Assembly (NCBI GenBank): GCA_905221605.1
Contig: CAJNDS010002401.1
Span: 612,542-676,541, forward strand
Direction of reading: 5' to 3'
Length of the DNA: 64,000 bases
From: Symbiodinium natans
Lineage: Eukaryota > Sar > Dinophyceae > Suessiales > Symbiodiniaceae
The notes beneath the pieces are model-generated. The model saw nothing but the letters and a program-made list of their open reading frames with translations. It searched no databases and was not told the origin of the DNA. Shown here piece after piece: positions 1-10,220 of the stretch. The position numbers and the translations under genes were made by a program. Positions within the stretch are counted from its first letter, which is position 1. Each line of letters opens with the position of its first letter.

Positions 1-1785
1 TTTTGGTTCCGTCAGGCCAAGTGAGTCCGTGGGAGACTTAGCGCAAGGGGGCTGTGACGCCTCAACCGTCCTAATCCCATCCGGAGATGCTGTGTGCGTG
101 GGCCGTGTCCGGGGGCTGGGTGGACGTCGTACGCCAGGCGGCGGGTCCCTAATGTTGCCGCCACTACGGGGTGGACACGAGGCGGCGCTACCCCCTCCGA
201 TCCTGTGATCAACTTCACTAGAGGGAGTCGTCACACAAGCATCCAGAGCAATAGGACTCGCGGCCGGCACAACCGCATGCTCTTTCGTTGCAGGCTCCTT
301 CATCAGTGTTCCTCTCTCCCGCGTTGGGGTGCCGCAAGGGGTTCGGGAAACGTCCCGTCTAGCTGGCGGAGGCGGGCTGACAGCTGCCGCAATGGAGCCC
401 CTCGCGGCCCGAGGCTGGAGCCATGGTGTACCCCACCGCTCGCCATGGCGCGCGTTTGTGGTAGCCTCGCCTTGGGCTGGCGACTGCTGCGGCGTAGGAA
501 CCTCGACTGCAGTAGCATCTACCACGTCGGGACTGTGACTACCCGCGGGCACAGGGCTGTTTCCCGGAGAGTCCACATCAATCGCAGTTTCGGAGGCAGC
601 CTTACCCGTACGAACAGGTAGGAGGTGAAGACCACGGGGGGCTCGCAGTATGCCGGCCTTATGTTCGAAAGCCGGGTCAGCGCGTTGAGCCGATCCCCGC
701 TTGGGCGGCATCCTAATGCTGGTGTCCCCTAGCAAGCAGGTGAGGTACTGGGCGACCCCATCTCCTTCCCTCACCGGCTGGAAGGGGACACAATACACAG
801 CATTGGGCAGGGGCTCCAGGACGAAGCCGCGCGTTTGCAGACTAACAATGGTGCCCGAGTAGGAGTTGGAGGTGAAAGAGGGACTCCCCCATCCTTCTTG
901 CTGAAGTGTGCGGTAAAAAACCTCCCGCTTATCTCCCCAGGTGGCCTTCAAAGCCCACGCTTGATGCAGGGGTGGTGTTCCAAAGAGGTCCAGCCCAACT
1001 TTGCGTTCCGCAGGCAGCACGATGCTGGCTACTGTCCGTTCCCGGAAGGCTTGCTTGTGTAACGCCGTGGCAATGCCAGGGCCATCCATGCTCCACAAGC
1101 TGGCTTGTGTGCGCACAGATTCAGCGCATTCAATTAGGCCCCCGGTTGCGCAGGCCGCCATTTGGAAGCATGCACCTATACCATCAGAGTAGTGCGGTGC
1201 CACGAAAACCAAAGCCCCAAGCCCTCTCGTGAAGGAGGAGGTGGCTCGGGCAAACCCTGCCTCGCTACTAAACAGGAATCCAGAAGCCCGACATGTCACA
1301 AAGACACATATCCCAAATGTGGGGCCAGTGGAGCAGGCCGTGGTGATAGCGCCGAAGAAGCGTTTAAGGGACCCTATGCGATTCATGAGGAAGGTCCGAA
1401 ACGTCACAAGGCTCCAAGTGTTGGGCGCGCCAGTCAGCGGGAAGTCTTCCGCGGTTTGGCAGGCTTCAAGTAGGCTCATATCGTCATCGCCCAGTGGGTC
1501 TGCGGGGAGACTCAACTGCAGCATAAACTTCATTTGGGTAACAATCCTGGCATACTGAGAGACCATCCCGATAGGGGAGTCAGGATAGACCTGGTGCCCA
1601 AAAGTGAGCACAATGTCCGCCAGGACCATGCTGAGGTCGTAGCTTCTGCCTAGCTTGGTTTGGGTCTCATCCTGATCTTGCACCCGACACGTTTCCATCC
1701 ACCTGCCTGCAAGGCTACGCAGTGGCCGCCCGAGCAGGTGCTGCATCGTGGGACGGTGGCATACGTAGCCGAGGGACCCTGCCTA
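1..1785 (-). CDS. C-terminal part of SF1 helicase multidomain protein (partial, runs off window)
   Basis: This minus-strand frame is open without a stop from about 1,785 to the first base of the window, roughly 590 codons, so the gene continues outside. It completes the helicase begun in the adjacent frame at 1,715-6,634. Near 1,200-1,260 it reads FARATSSFTRGLGALVF, which fits superfamily-1 motif VI (usually a TRA/TRAR-type arginine motif). Before that comes a stretch (about 1,380-1,640) of the length expected between motifs IV and VI, with SYDLSMVLADIVLTFG and GMVSQYARIVTQM. After about 700 the protein turns rich in Pro, Ser and Ala and is probably disordered. The frame is +1 relative to the upstream part and the two overlap at 1,715-1,786, so one single-base change or a frameshift separates them. 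I infer one protein, interrupted; an independent gene is unlikely because the helicase motifs are split between the two frames. Confidence 0.65.
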
Positions 1786-4700
1786 TCAGCTCGAAGCGGC
1801 ACGCCTCCGAGTACCGACATGCGTATAGAATGGCAGCAATCTCAGGAGGGAGGCGCATGGATGAACAGAGCGAGAGGTTGACAGCCGGTCCGACAATGGC
1901 CTTCAGCCCGGCGGCCTGCATGACTGTCTCGGCTTGCTTCGGTTTGACGATGCTTATACAGAGAATCGATTCCAGCATCGAGACCGCTGAGAACAATACC
2001 TCAGACGCTCCAGAGGAACGGTGGGGCTTGCCCCAAGAGGGCATCTCGCCTTGTCCCTTTTTCCACGGGCCGGAACTTTGGGCCGTTTGCCGCAAAAGGG
2101 CCGCAGGCAAGGTGGCTGGCGTGTGGAGGTCGGCAGGGACCGCATTGAGGCCACAAATCTTTTGCTCCAACAACTCCGTGACGAAGTGGTAATTGGGTCG
2201 CGATCCTCCAGCGGGCTGTCTGTGGTCGCCAATCATGACATCAAGTGCATGCTTGATGTGCGCCAGAATGGTGTTGGAACCAGGCGTGCCCAATTGCTGG
2301 GCTTCATCTCGGAGGAGCAACTCAACATCCTTTAGACGGTTAATGAGCTGCGAGTAGGGAAAGCTAAGCCTTGCCACAATCGTACCATGTGTCGTGGCTA
2401 CAAGTAGCCCCCGGTACAAATCGTGCACATCAAAAGGGAGCTTATGTGTGTCCTTCTCCTTGTTACCCGGTATGCGAACGATGCGGCTGCGAACAAATTC
2501 ATTGCTAGCAGTCGTGAGCCTATCAACCGCTTCGACATAGGCCCGAACCGATTCATTGCCATGAGCGGTGTACAGGGTGAGCCGGCTCGTCAGGCACGCA
2601 AGGAGTACTCCTAGAAACGCGCAGGATCGTGTCTTCCCGCTGCCGGGCGCACCCGTTATGAATACAGAAGTACGATTAGCGGCCAGGCCGTACGAGCACG
2701 CTCCCAGCAGCGCTGCCAGGTGTCCGTCCGCCCCCCAAAAGGTATCACAGAGGCGCGTAAGGAAGGCGGGACCAACCGCGAGCGCAAAGATGCTGGCTCG
2801 AGTCCTCGGATCGTGCTCGTTGCTCAACGAGTCATGGGACAGGCGTAGACACTCCGCATGCCACAGCGCAGGAGTCCGGGCGTCCTCTTGGCCGGGCAGC
2901 GGAGAGTCAGGCAGCGTAGCTAACACGCCACTCAGCAGCGTCGGCGTCCATTCTTTGCGATAGGATTGTTCCTCCGCAAGCCAAAGGTTGAGGAAGCTTT
3001 GCAAGGGGTTGGAAGCCCCCGGACCCGCAGTAAGCGATGCCTGCGCAGCTTGCGTTTCGTGCTTGCCTCTGAAGACTTGGCAGACCTCCGGGTGAATGAG
3101 CTGTGCCCATGTGTCGTGCCAGTTCCCTCTCACCACTAGCCCGATAAGGAGGACAAGCACTAAATCTGTGAGAAAGCCCGGCAACCACTGTGGCTGCCGG
3201 ATGGCATCAAGAGGCGAGTCTTCTAGCGGAACGCCCAATGCAACATGCTGCCTTTCCCTAGGCATGTGTAACAGAGCATCCCAAAGCGGGGTAGAGGCTC
3301 CTCCGGGCAGAACCTCAAGCTGGCTGACTCTCGGCAGTGAGGGTCGTTGCGCGAATTGGTTGTGCTGTTCATCAGTCAAGAGCAGGGCAATGGTTATATT
3401 GACTGGCTGCATGGCCTTACTTTCTCCAGGGCCGGTGAAAAGCTTCTTCGGGGCAAGGAGCTCTATAAACATGCCTGGGTAGGCCACATCCCCCTTGTCT
3501 TCTCTCAAGGTAACCAGCAAAGCAGTGCCCTTGGCCGGCACTTTACCAGCGACAGCAAACCACTTTTTAGCCCAGTCAGGGACATCCGCCAACTCCGGTG
3601 TAAGGAGCATGACCGATGCCCTTGGGTAAACTCGATGGAGAAGGCAGATTGGCCATGTATGCGTGCCGGGCTTTATCGCCACAGGGGTGGCGGCCCGCTT
3701 GACCGCAGCTTGCTCTGGGTAGTGATACTGTTCCGAGGGCTCCTCCTCGATTTCTGCTTCCGAGGCCATGGCTAAAAACTGATAACCCAGCATGTCAACC
3801 AGGCGCTCTAACGACAGGTGGGGGAGCCACATACCCAAAACTAGTTTCATCGTGGGACCAAGTTCATGATACGGGGGCGGCAAATCAGCCAGATGCGGCT
3901 TGGCATCCGTCAGGAGGACTTGGGTACAGTCAGCACGGAGACTTGCAATGCTCCGGTTCTCAGCGGAAGGTATCCGGAGAAAAGCCTCCATATCGGGGCG
4001 TCTGATTTGCCGTCCCAGCACGGAGTTGATGAAAGTTTTAGACTTATCCGAAAGCTGGACAGAGCCACACGCAACCCCCATCAAACCTGCTCGCACTGTG
4101 CGATCCATCCGGGGGTCGGCCAAGCCGCAAATCTTTTTAGTCAATTCCTTATGCACATAATCCCCCGGCGTGAGCTGGAATAGCTCTTCACTGTGGACAA
4201 AGTGACCATAAGAGTGTCCACCACTGCCAAGTGACTCAGGTCCAGTGAAGTAGTAGAGACGCGCTCCCGCGCCAATCGCTTGCGTCCTTGCTGCCTGGCT
4301 GGGCCGGAAGATACAAAGCTGGTCGCTCTCATGATGGACAAGACTAACAGCGTGCCGCAATTCCGAACCCAGGATATATTGCAGCATGGCCCGTGGCATG
4401 GCAACGCCGCCCAAACGTGCCTTGATGTGGACAAAATCGCCCTTGCAGTCAGGAAGCTTTTGGCGCTCATGCCAAGCGATAGCCACAGCAGCGCCCGTAT
4501 ACGACCCAGCAGAGAAACCCGTAACGCACAGTTTGCACTCGCCAGCTCTACCCGCGGCGAGGCCCACATGCAGAGCGGTCAGCGCAGCAGTATGTGGCAT
4601 GTGCAAGTGAGCCAGGGCAGGGCACATTGTCAGGGAGGCTTCTACCGAGCTGATTCTAGCACGAACCGCCGCTGGCAGACCGCATCCTTCGACCTGAGGG

Positions 4701-6634
4701 TACAGAGCACGTGCCCATAGCTGGGCGGCTTGGGGCAGGAGCAACAATGCATGTGCGGCATTACCGCTGGTCGAAAGCAACAACGGGCGTTGTGTGTCCT
4801 CATATCGGACCTTTTTGCCCTGGTTGTCCCGGACTGTTTCCATTTCTAAGCCAGTGAGTGCATAGGAATTGGCTGTGTGAATGATGCTACCCGACACAGT
4901 GGGGGGCGTATTCTCGGCCTTCCCATTCATCCCGCTAATGAAGAGCGACCGACATTCCCCTGAGGGGGTTAGGTGAGGCTTTGGAGGCGGGTACTGGTAG
5001 GCAGGAAAGGCAAAGGCTGCCAGGGCTTGTTGCACACGCATGGCTAGTCCATCATCCCAGTATTGACTGAGGCCCAACGGCGTGACCTTTATGTCTGCGG
5101 CGAAGAGAGGCCACGGCAGATCCGCCTGGGCCAGCCAAGCATGCGCAGCGGCAGCAAGAAGAGCAAGCGGCCCAGTTGGGGTATTGGGTCGACTGCGCCA
5201 TTTCGGGGTGGCCCTGCAGGAAGATAGGGCATCTTTCTTCCAAAACATGAGGACCCCAGGGAAGAGCTGGAGCCGCACTGGTCCACTGCCCTTTTTCCCA
5301 ACAGAGGCCCACAGAGGGACGGTGTCCCCGTTGCCCCAGACCGACTCGGGTAGAGTAGGCAGCCGTACCACACTCCCCCACTGCGGCAAGATGTTTTTGC
5401 CTTTGGCACCATATCCATGCACAAAAGGAGGGGGTATAACCTCGGCGTATCGGTTCGCCATGAATAAGTCAGGACCAGGTAGGATTGCCAAACGGGAGTG
5501 CGAGCCGCCGTAACCCATGAGCAAGGGAAGAAATCCCTGTTCATATGGGCCTTGTCCCCATGTTTTGACCCCTCTGACCTGCCTGACTGGGGAGGCGCCA
5601 AACTGGATGTCTGGCTCTGGCCGGCCAGCAGTAAGGTCGGCCGTTTTCCACGCAACCTCATGTATGTATCTTCCTAAAAGTGCCCACGCAAACACAAAGT
5701 CAGAGTGCTTGTGAGCAGTGGTTCCGGCAAGAGGGGTGTTGCGTAGACATTGCCGATAATGGATCTGGTCCAACGGCACCTGCTCATGCATACCAGGCAA
5801 TGGAGTGGGCACTTCACTGGGCATGATGACTAGCTGCAGGGCTCGGCTCAACGCAGTACCAATTGAGGTCACCGCACTAGCGACGTTGCCAGGGATGCAG
5901 AAGCGAGGGGGCCGGGGATGTTTGCCGTCCGGAGCATTCGGGTAGAAGAGGACCAATCCCCCATTTGCTTCGAGCTGGTCCTCGGACGCACAAACCATGC
6001 CAATTGAGTTTGGCGATCGGGCCCCACACGGTATGGACCCGTCCGGCGAGCAACTCCACGGCGAGGCTGGAAGCGAGCCACAGGGCTGTGTCTCGTCCGT
6101 CTCGACTTCCATGCTGCCCAGTGACTCCGTCGAGAGGGTATTGGGCAGTAGATCGAGGACTGCAAACCTTCGCAGCTCTTCTGCTTCCCACCTGGCAGTG
6201 AACAAGGTGTCATGGTCAAGCAACATCAAGACCACCCCTGGCGCAAGGACTCTGAGGACTGCCAGAATTTCGGGCCCCGCCCACGTAAAGTGCACAGAAG
6301 CTAGCCCCGCTTCCTTGGTGTTAACCAAGATGGGAAACCACCTCTCCTTAAACGGGCCTTCCCACTGCATGCGTGCTACCAAATGCCGGACAAAGTAGGG
6401 GAAGTGCGGAATAGACAAGAAGCAGCGACTATCCGTGACTAAGAGCAGGACATGGGCTCCTGCGGACTCAGCAGCCCGGAGCTGTGGAAGTAGGCAGCCG
6501 AGTAATGCATTGTAGTCAATCTCTGGGTGGAGACCTTGTGGCTCAGGCGGCTCGCCGGAAATGGCTCCCGAGGCCAGTTTCAATGGCAGTACGCCGCTAG
6601 GGGTGGGCTCAGGGAAATTCTGATTATATACTTT
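1715..6634 (-). CDS. Giant multidomain protein: DHD domain, GxSxG hydrolase-like domain, UPF1/DNA2-like SF1 helicase
   Basis: This open frame of about 1,640 codons carries three recognisable blocks, numbered here from the TTG at 6,583. Around residues 110-140 is VVLMLLDHDTLFTARWEAEE, an acidic DHD after a hydrophobic strand, as in DxD nucleotide-sugar transferases (weak assignment). Around residue 685 is VTGFSAGSYTG, a GxSxG nucleophile elbow of alpha/beta hydrolases, with a His-rich stretch (GGHSYGHF) further on that could supply the catalytic His. From about residue 1,300 comes a superfamily-1 helicase: Walker A GAPGSGKTRS (~1,310), motif Ia TAHGNESVRAY, Walker B RDEAQQ (~1,422), motif III GDHRQ (~1,448) and the SSMRLPPEI motif. 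The DEAQ box and motif order resemble the UPF1/DNA2/NAM7 group. No ATG opens the frame: it starts after a TAG at 6,635-6,637 and overlaps the preceding 264-codon frame by 11 nt. The size and fused domains suggest a mobile-element polyprotein or a large dinoflagellate-specific enzyme. I do not recognise a described family with this full architecture. Confidence 0.7.
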   Translation of the reverse strand, partial: KVYNQNFPEPTPSGVLPLKLASGAISGEPPEPQGLHPEIDYNALLGCLLPQLRAAESAGAHVLLLVTDSRCFLSIPHFPYFVRHLVARMQWEGPFKERWFPILVNTKEAGLASVHFTWAGPEILAVLRVLAPGVVLMLLDHDTLFTARWEAEELRRFAVLDLLPNTLSTESLGSMEVETDETQPCGSLPASPWSCSPDGSIPCGARSPNSIGMVCASEDQLEANGGLVLFYPNAPDGKHPRPPRFCIPGNVASAVTSIGTALSRALQLVIMPSEVPTPLPGMHEQVPLDQIHYRQCLRNTPLAGTTAHKHSDFVFAWALLGRYIHEVAWKTADLTAGRPEPDIQFGASPVRQVRGVKTWGQGPYEQGFLPLLMGYGGSHSRLAILPGPDLFMANRYAEVIPPPFVHGYGAKGKNILPQWGSVVRLPTLPESVWGNGDTVPLWASVGKKGSGPVRLQLFPGVLMFWKKDALSSCRATPKWRSRPNTPTGPLALLAAAAHAWLAQADLPWPLFAADIKVTPLGLSQYWDDGLAMRVQQALAAFAFPAYQYPPPKPHLTPSGECRSLFISGMNGKAENTPPTVSGSIIHTANSYALTGLEMETVRDNQGKKVRYEDTQRPLLLSTSGNAAHALLLLPQAAQLWARALYPQVEGCGLPAAVRARISSVEASLTMCPALAHLHMPHTAALTALHVGLAAGRAGECKLCVTGFSAGSYTGAAVAIAWHERQKLPDCKGDFVHIKARLGGVAMPRAMLQYILGSELRHAVSLVHHESDQLCIFRPSQAARTQAIGAGARLYYFTGPESLGSGGHSYGHFVHSEELFQLTPGDYVHKELTKKICGLADPRMDRTVRAGLMGVACGSVQLSDKSKTFINSVLGRQIRRPDMEAFLRIPSAENRSIASLRADCTQVLLTDAKPHLADLPPPYHELGPTMKLVLGMWLPHLSLERLVDMLGYQFLAMASEAEIEEEPSEQYHYPEQAAVKRAATPVAIKPGTHTWPICLLHRVYPRASVMLLTPELADVPDWAKKWFAVAGKVPAKGTALLVTLREDKGDVAYPGMFIELLAPKKLFTGPGESKAMQPVNITIALLLTDEQHNQFAQRPSLPRVSQLEVLPGGASTPLWDALLHMPRERQHVALGVPLEDSPLDAIRQPQWLPGFLTDLVLVLLIGLVVRGNWHDTWAQLIHPEVCQVFRGKHETQAAQASLTAGPGASNPLQSFLNLWLAEEQSYRKEWTPTLLSGVLATLPDSPLPGQEDARTPALWHAECLRLSHDSLSNEHDPRTRASIFALAVGPAFLTRLCDTFWGADGHLAALLGACSYGLAANRTSVFITGAPGSGKTRSCAFLGVLLACLTSRLTLYTAHGNESVRAYVEAVDRLTTASNEFVRSRIVRIPGNKEKDTHKLPFDVHDLYRGLLVATTHGTIVARLSFPYSQLINRLKDVELLLRDEAQQLGTPGSNTILAHIKHALDVMIGDHRQPAGGSRPNYHFVTELLEQKICGLNAVPADLHTPATLPAALLRQTAQSSGPWKKGQGEMPSWGKPHRSSGASEVLFSAVSMLESILCISIVKPKQAETVMQAAGLKAIVGPAVNLSLCSSMRLPPEIAAILYACRYSEACRFELIGRVPRLRMPPSHDAAPARAATA

Positions 6635-7415
6635 CTAGTGCCTGCGCGAGATCCTCAGGCTCCTGAGGCCCCGGCGCATGGTCAGCACTGAGAGTGCGAA
6701 GCTGGCATATAGCCTGCATTGCGGTCGCCGCAAGGACCTGTGGACCTGGGTGGCTAGGGACCTGCCAAGGTGGCAGGTCGGCTGCAACTGGCGCGGGAGG
6801 TGGCCTCCCATGTGGAATTCGCGGCTCGATCCTACTGACCTCACTCACTGGGTATTCTCCAACACGTGGAGGAGGAATCGGCGGTATGGGAGGGCGAGGA
6901 CTATTATCCGGCCAGCAGACCCTAGGTGGATTAGGTGATGGAGTTTGCCAGGGCCCGGGAGACAGGGCTGTCTCCCTACCCGCTTCTTGTTCGGTGACAA
7001 CACTCGCCCAAGGGGAAAGGTCTATCGCGTCACCAGGCAAAGCACTGTGCGTGGACACCGCTCGCCCCATGAGGGCACTGCTATGCGGCACGATGCCGAT
7101 GCCTGGCCTCCATGCATGCAGGAGAAAACAGCGAACCGTGGGTTGCCGGGCGAAGACGGCGTTGCTGTTTCTCAAAAAGGCAGAATGGTCCAGACACAAC
7201 AAGGGTTGTATTTCCGGCGGAAAGTATCGGCACCAACCGGCAGCATCGAGTTCGTGAGGCAGGATGACGCCGGCTTGCATCTGCCTGGTCATTGCGACAT
7301 TACTGGTCCCTAAAGTGGCAAGTGCAGTCAGTTGCCCTCTCCTGGCAACGTGGACTTGGAGCACTTGCGCTCCAACCCGGATCGCGTACGGTTGACGCAT
7401 ACGACTCCATGGCAT
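6624..7415 (-). CDS. Hypothetical 263-aa protein upstream of the helicase frame
   Basis: A 263-codon frame starting at the ATG at 7,415-7,413 (a GTG lies just before it) and ending with TAA at 6,624-6,626. The first half looks globular, with IRVGAQVLQVHVARRG and a stretch rich in hydrophobics, Cys and Trp (GWCRYFPPEIQPLLCLDH). The second half is strongly Pro-rich (PRPPIPPIPPPR) and probably disordered. I recognise no domain. It lies directly before the helicase frame, which overlaps it by 11 nt in the +1 frame and has no ATG of its own. The pair therefore resembles a gag/pol-like or frameshift-fused arrangement. A GGTAAGTG sequence just upstream of the ATG could also be a splice donor, in which case the true start lies further right. 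Confidence that it is coding is moderate, helped by its compact organisation with the helicase frame. Confidence 0.5.
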   Translation of the reverse strand: MPWSRMRQPYAIRVGAQVLQVHVARRGQLTALATLGTSNVAMTRQMQAGVILPHELDAAGWCRYFPPEIQPLLCLDHSAFLRNSNAVFARQPTVRCFLLHAWRPGIGIVPHSSALMGRAVSTHSALPGDAIDLSPWASVVTEQEAGRETALSPGPWQTPSPNPPRVCWPDNSPRPPIPPIPPPRVGEYPVSEVSRIEPRIPHGRPPPAPVAADLPPWQVPSHPGPQVLAATAMQAICQLRTLSADHAPGPQEPEDLAQALESI

Positions 7416-7418
7416 CAC

Positions 7419-8011
7419 TTACCGAACATGGCAGGCCAAACTCATGTGACTACCCCACAGGCAGCGGAGAACCACGAGGCAACCTCCAGACCAAGACCCC
7501 AGGAAAGCCCTCCCTAGCTGTGCTCACGGGAACGATAGTAGTCATGCCCATGGTCTACTAAAACTTCTCTAGGACTCGGGCTTCGTGCAAGAGGCGAAGC
7601 CTCCAGCAAAAAGGCTTCTGGGGGCGAGGGGAGGGGGGGGGGTGAGTGAGGTGGACTTCCAAACCTCGATAGCAAACGGATAGGAGAGAAAAGGCACCCT
7701 TCTCTTGGCCACAGGATGTGGTTGTAAAAGGGAACATGGGCATGACTGGGCAGAAGACTTTGACAAGCTTAAACCCTCCCAGAAGGCTTAAGATTGATTA
7801 GGCTTAAACTGCTGCCTGAAAATTCTCCGGAAGGCCAGTAGTGGGTCGGCCTCTTCAACTGCTGCCTAAAAAATAACCCGGAAGGCCCAGCAGTGGCAGA
7901 CCTCTCAACCAACTTTGATAACACGGATAGAAGAGAAAAGGACCCTTCTCTTGGCTTGAGAAAGGAGTTGTAAAAGGGAACATGGACATAACTGGGCAGA
8001 AGTGAAGTTTT
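7419..8011. repeat. Non-coding stretch with an ~75-bp direct repeat
   Basis: I see no credible gene here. A segment at about 7,678-7,750 recurs at about 7,923-7,996: both read GAGAAAAGG..CCCTTCTCTTGG, then GTTGTAAAAGGGAACATGG, then ACTGGGCAGAAG, with around 85% identity by eye. The second copy ends next to the inverted-repeat element that follows. Confidence 0.5.
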
Positions 8012-8789
8012 AGCACTCGGAGACAATGGCAGACGGGAAAGTCAAGCCGGACCATTGACAACCAAACCTACAATGATCCCTCTCTCCCAGTCGCTGCCAG
8101 TGGCGCGTTCTTTCAGTTCGGGGTCAGTACAGCCTGCCTTGAGTTTAGGCACTTGCACGCTTGACAGTGATCTTGTCCACACACAAACATGGCTTTTTTG
8201 ATGTTGCCATAAATCCTGAGACGTTGTAGCACCCAGCAGTAAGTTGCACGGGCATGACTACTTCGTTCCTGTAAGTGCTTGAAGTCTAAAACCTGCCTGT
8301 TTGTCTGCCAGGGCGTTGCTCGCGCCGCAGCAGCCAAGGTGGTTGGAGGGTTTTAAGTTTGCTTCCACAGGGCTTACAGAACCCCTAAAAAAGCCTTCAA
8401 TGTGCTGAGAGATGAAGGTAGGGAACGGGCTCTGGGTAACCGACTCTTTCTTGCCAAACTGGCAAGTTCATCGCCAGTCTTGCTGGGGCCATGCTAGCTA
8501 AGCGCGTTGCCGATCTGTTCTCATGGAGACCCTTCTCCACTTCAAGCCTTCATTCCCTTCTGCTTTGTTTGGAGTGGAACGAAGGCAGCGTGGAGGGGTA
8601 TGCAACCCAAACCAAACCAAATTGGACTGCAACCTCCAAACCTCCAAGAACACACCCCAAACTCGAATTGCACCCGGCTCAAAGAACGCGCCCCCGGCAG
8701 CGACTGGGAGAGAGGGATCATTGCGGTTTTGGTTGTCAATGGTCCGGCTTGAGGGCCTTTCCCCGTCTGCCATCGTCTGCCGAGTGCTC
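8012..8789. mobile_element. Candidate non-autonomous element with ~110-bp terminal inverted repeats
   Basis: The left arm (8,012-8,122) is the reverse complement of the right arm (about 8,670-8,789) with roughly 85% identity. Both arms contain AGCCGGACCATTGACAACCA, ATGATCCCTCTCTCCCAGTC and GCGCGTTCTTT in matching order and spacing. The roughly 550-bp interior has no supported coding sequence. This is the form of a MITE or other non-autonomous DNA transposon, or of an inverted duplication. I did not find a clear target-site duplication. Confidence 0.5.
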
Positions 8790-9084
8790 AAGCTTCACAA
8801 CAGTTTGATCGGCGAAAGCACTTCTGGGCCTTCCGGAGGCGGGTGGTTGGGCAGCAATTTGAGACGCCTAATCATTTTGGGCTTCTGGAGAAGACTTAGA
8901 CATCAGTTTGAGAAGCTTACTCCATATCACAGAGGCCGTGACAAGCAGGGTGTGTCCATCGTGCTGCGCAAGACAGGGCCGCTTGTGGCAAGAAGTGCAT
9001 GAACAGACTTGTTCCTGCCGGTTGTGTTGGAAACCGGAATGTCCCTGCCGCAAGAACTGACACGAAAGGGCATTTTTTCGCATG

Positions 9085-10220
9085 CTGGGGGGTATTCTGA
9101 TGCGTCCTATGTTTTTCGTCGTTTGTCGGTCCTAAATGTGAACCCGCGCGAAACCACGTTTTTCAGCAATTTTTCCAACGGGCAGCCTGCAAAAGTTGGA
9201 AAAAAGGCTCTGGGAGGTCCTGATGAGGTTTTAGAGCCCTTGAAGGGGATTGTGAGGCCTTACTTGAGTATTTGAAAGACTGGTAAACCGTATAACCCTT
9301 GAGAAAGCGCGCGTAGCAGACCTGCACACGAGTACTACACTCAAAAAATGCGGGAAAAAGCGTGTAGAACCTTGATTCCAAGTAGAAACATTACATGAAC
9401 CGTAAAGTTTTGAAAAAACTGTGCATTCATGCAGGACACTGTGGTTTTCCCCAGCGCGGAGCTGTAGTACCAGTTTTGATGAAATTACACCCAAGGCGAA
9501 ATCCAGCTTTTCCCACAGTGCGGAGCGTGTAGTGCTAGTTTTTATGAAATTAGACTGGCGGAAAAAATCCAGCTTTTCCTACAGCGCGGAGCATGTGACA
9601 CCTGGTTTTTAATTGCAGTTCTACAGGTTAGAGGCTTTCAAGCTTTTTGAAGACTCTGGGCCTTCAAGCTTTTTTTGTGTTTACAAGGGGAAATGGACTC
9701 TGTGTAAATGCAGAAAAATGTCCAAGTTATTGAAGACTGGAAGCCATGCGGGCTGGAGGAGAGACAGGCAGCAGGTTTTGCAGGCTTGCTGTAGGGTCTG
9801 TAGGGGCGGCGTGCGGCAGGGTCTGCAGGTTGCCTGCAGGCGCTGCTGGCTTGCCGACAGCCTACAGACCCTGCAGCTGTAGGCTTGCTTGCTTGCTGCA
9901 TCAGGCCTGCATGCTTGCTGCAGGTCTGCAGGGTCTGCAGGTTGCTGCAGTGGCCGACCTTAAGAGCTACCTTGAAATCGCAAGGACTTGGAGCCTGAAT
10001 GTGCCTCCGAGCCCCCAATGGCAATGTTGGATGCCGAAGGTCGGTCTGACATGACAACGTGTTGCAACATTGCCATTGGGGAAAGGGGATTTTCGACAAC
10101 ACTTATTGATTTGGGACAAGGTAGGCCCTTTGCTGGGGGTTTGGAGAATGTGCCTCAAGTGAAGCCAAATCCGACCCCAGAAAGACACAAGAAGCGTAGG
10201 ACACGTTTGAGTGCCCCCGC
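9085..10220 (+). repeat. First copy of a ~1.2-kb tandem duplication
   Basis: This unit is repeated at 10,662-11,900 with about 90% identity by eye. Shared stretches include GATGCGTCCTATGTTT, TTTTTCCAACGGGCAGCC, GGTCCTGATGAGGTTTT and AGACTGGTAAACCGTATAAC. Internally it holds about three ~75-bp subrepeats (9,430-9,610; core TCCAGCTTTTCCYACAG) and a region of CTGCAGG-type motifs (9,770-9,950). It ends with a 17-nt inverted repeat, CCCCAATGGCAATGTTG at 10,013-10,029 against its complement at 10,065-10,081. No coding function is supported. About 440 bp of unique-looking sequence (10,221-10,661) separates the copies. Confidence 0.65.

Noticed and set aside
1-17. TTTTGGTTCCGTCAGG, also at 28,045-28,060, as a spliced-leader relic
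   Set aside because: It matches DinoSL in only part of its length with two or more substitutions and lacks the terminal CTCAAG.
94-621. 175-codon plus frame at the left edge
   Set aside because: It lies opposite the helicase C-terminal frame, which continues the recognised protein and is open for about 590 codons.
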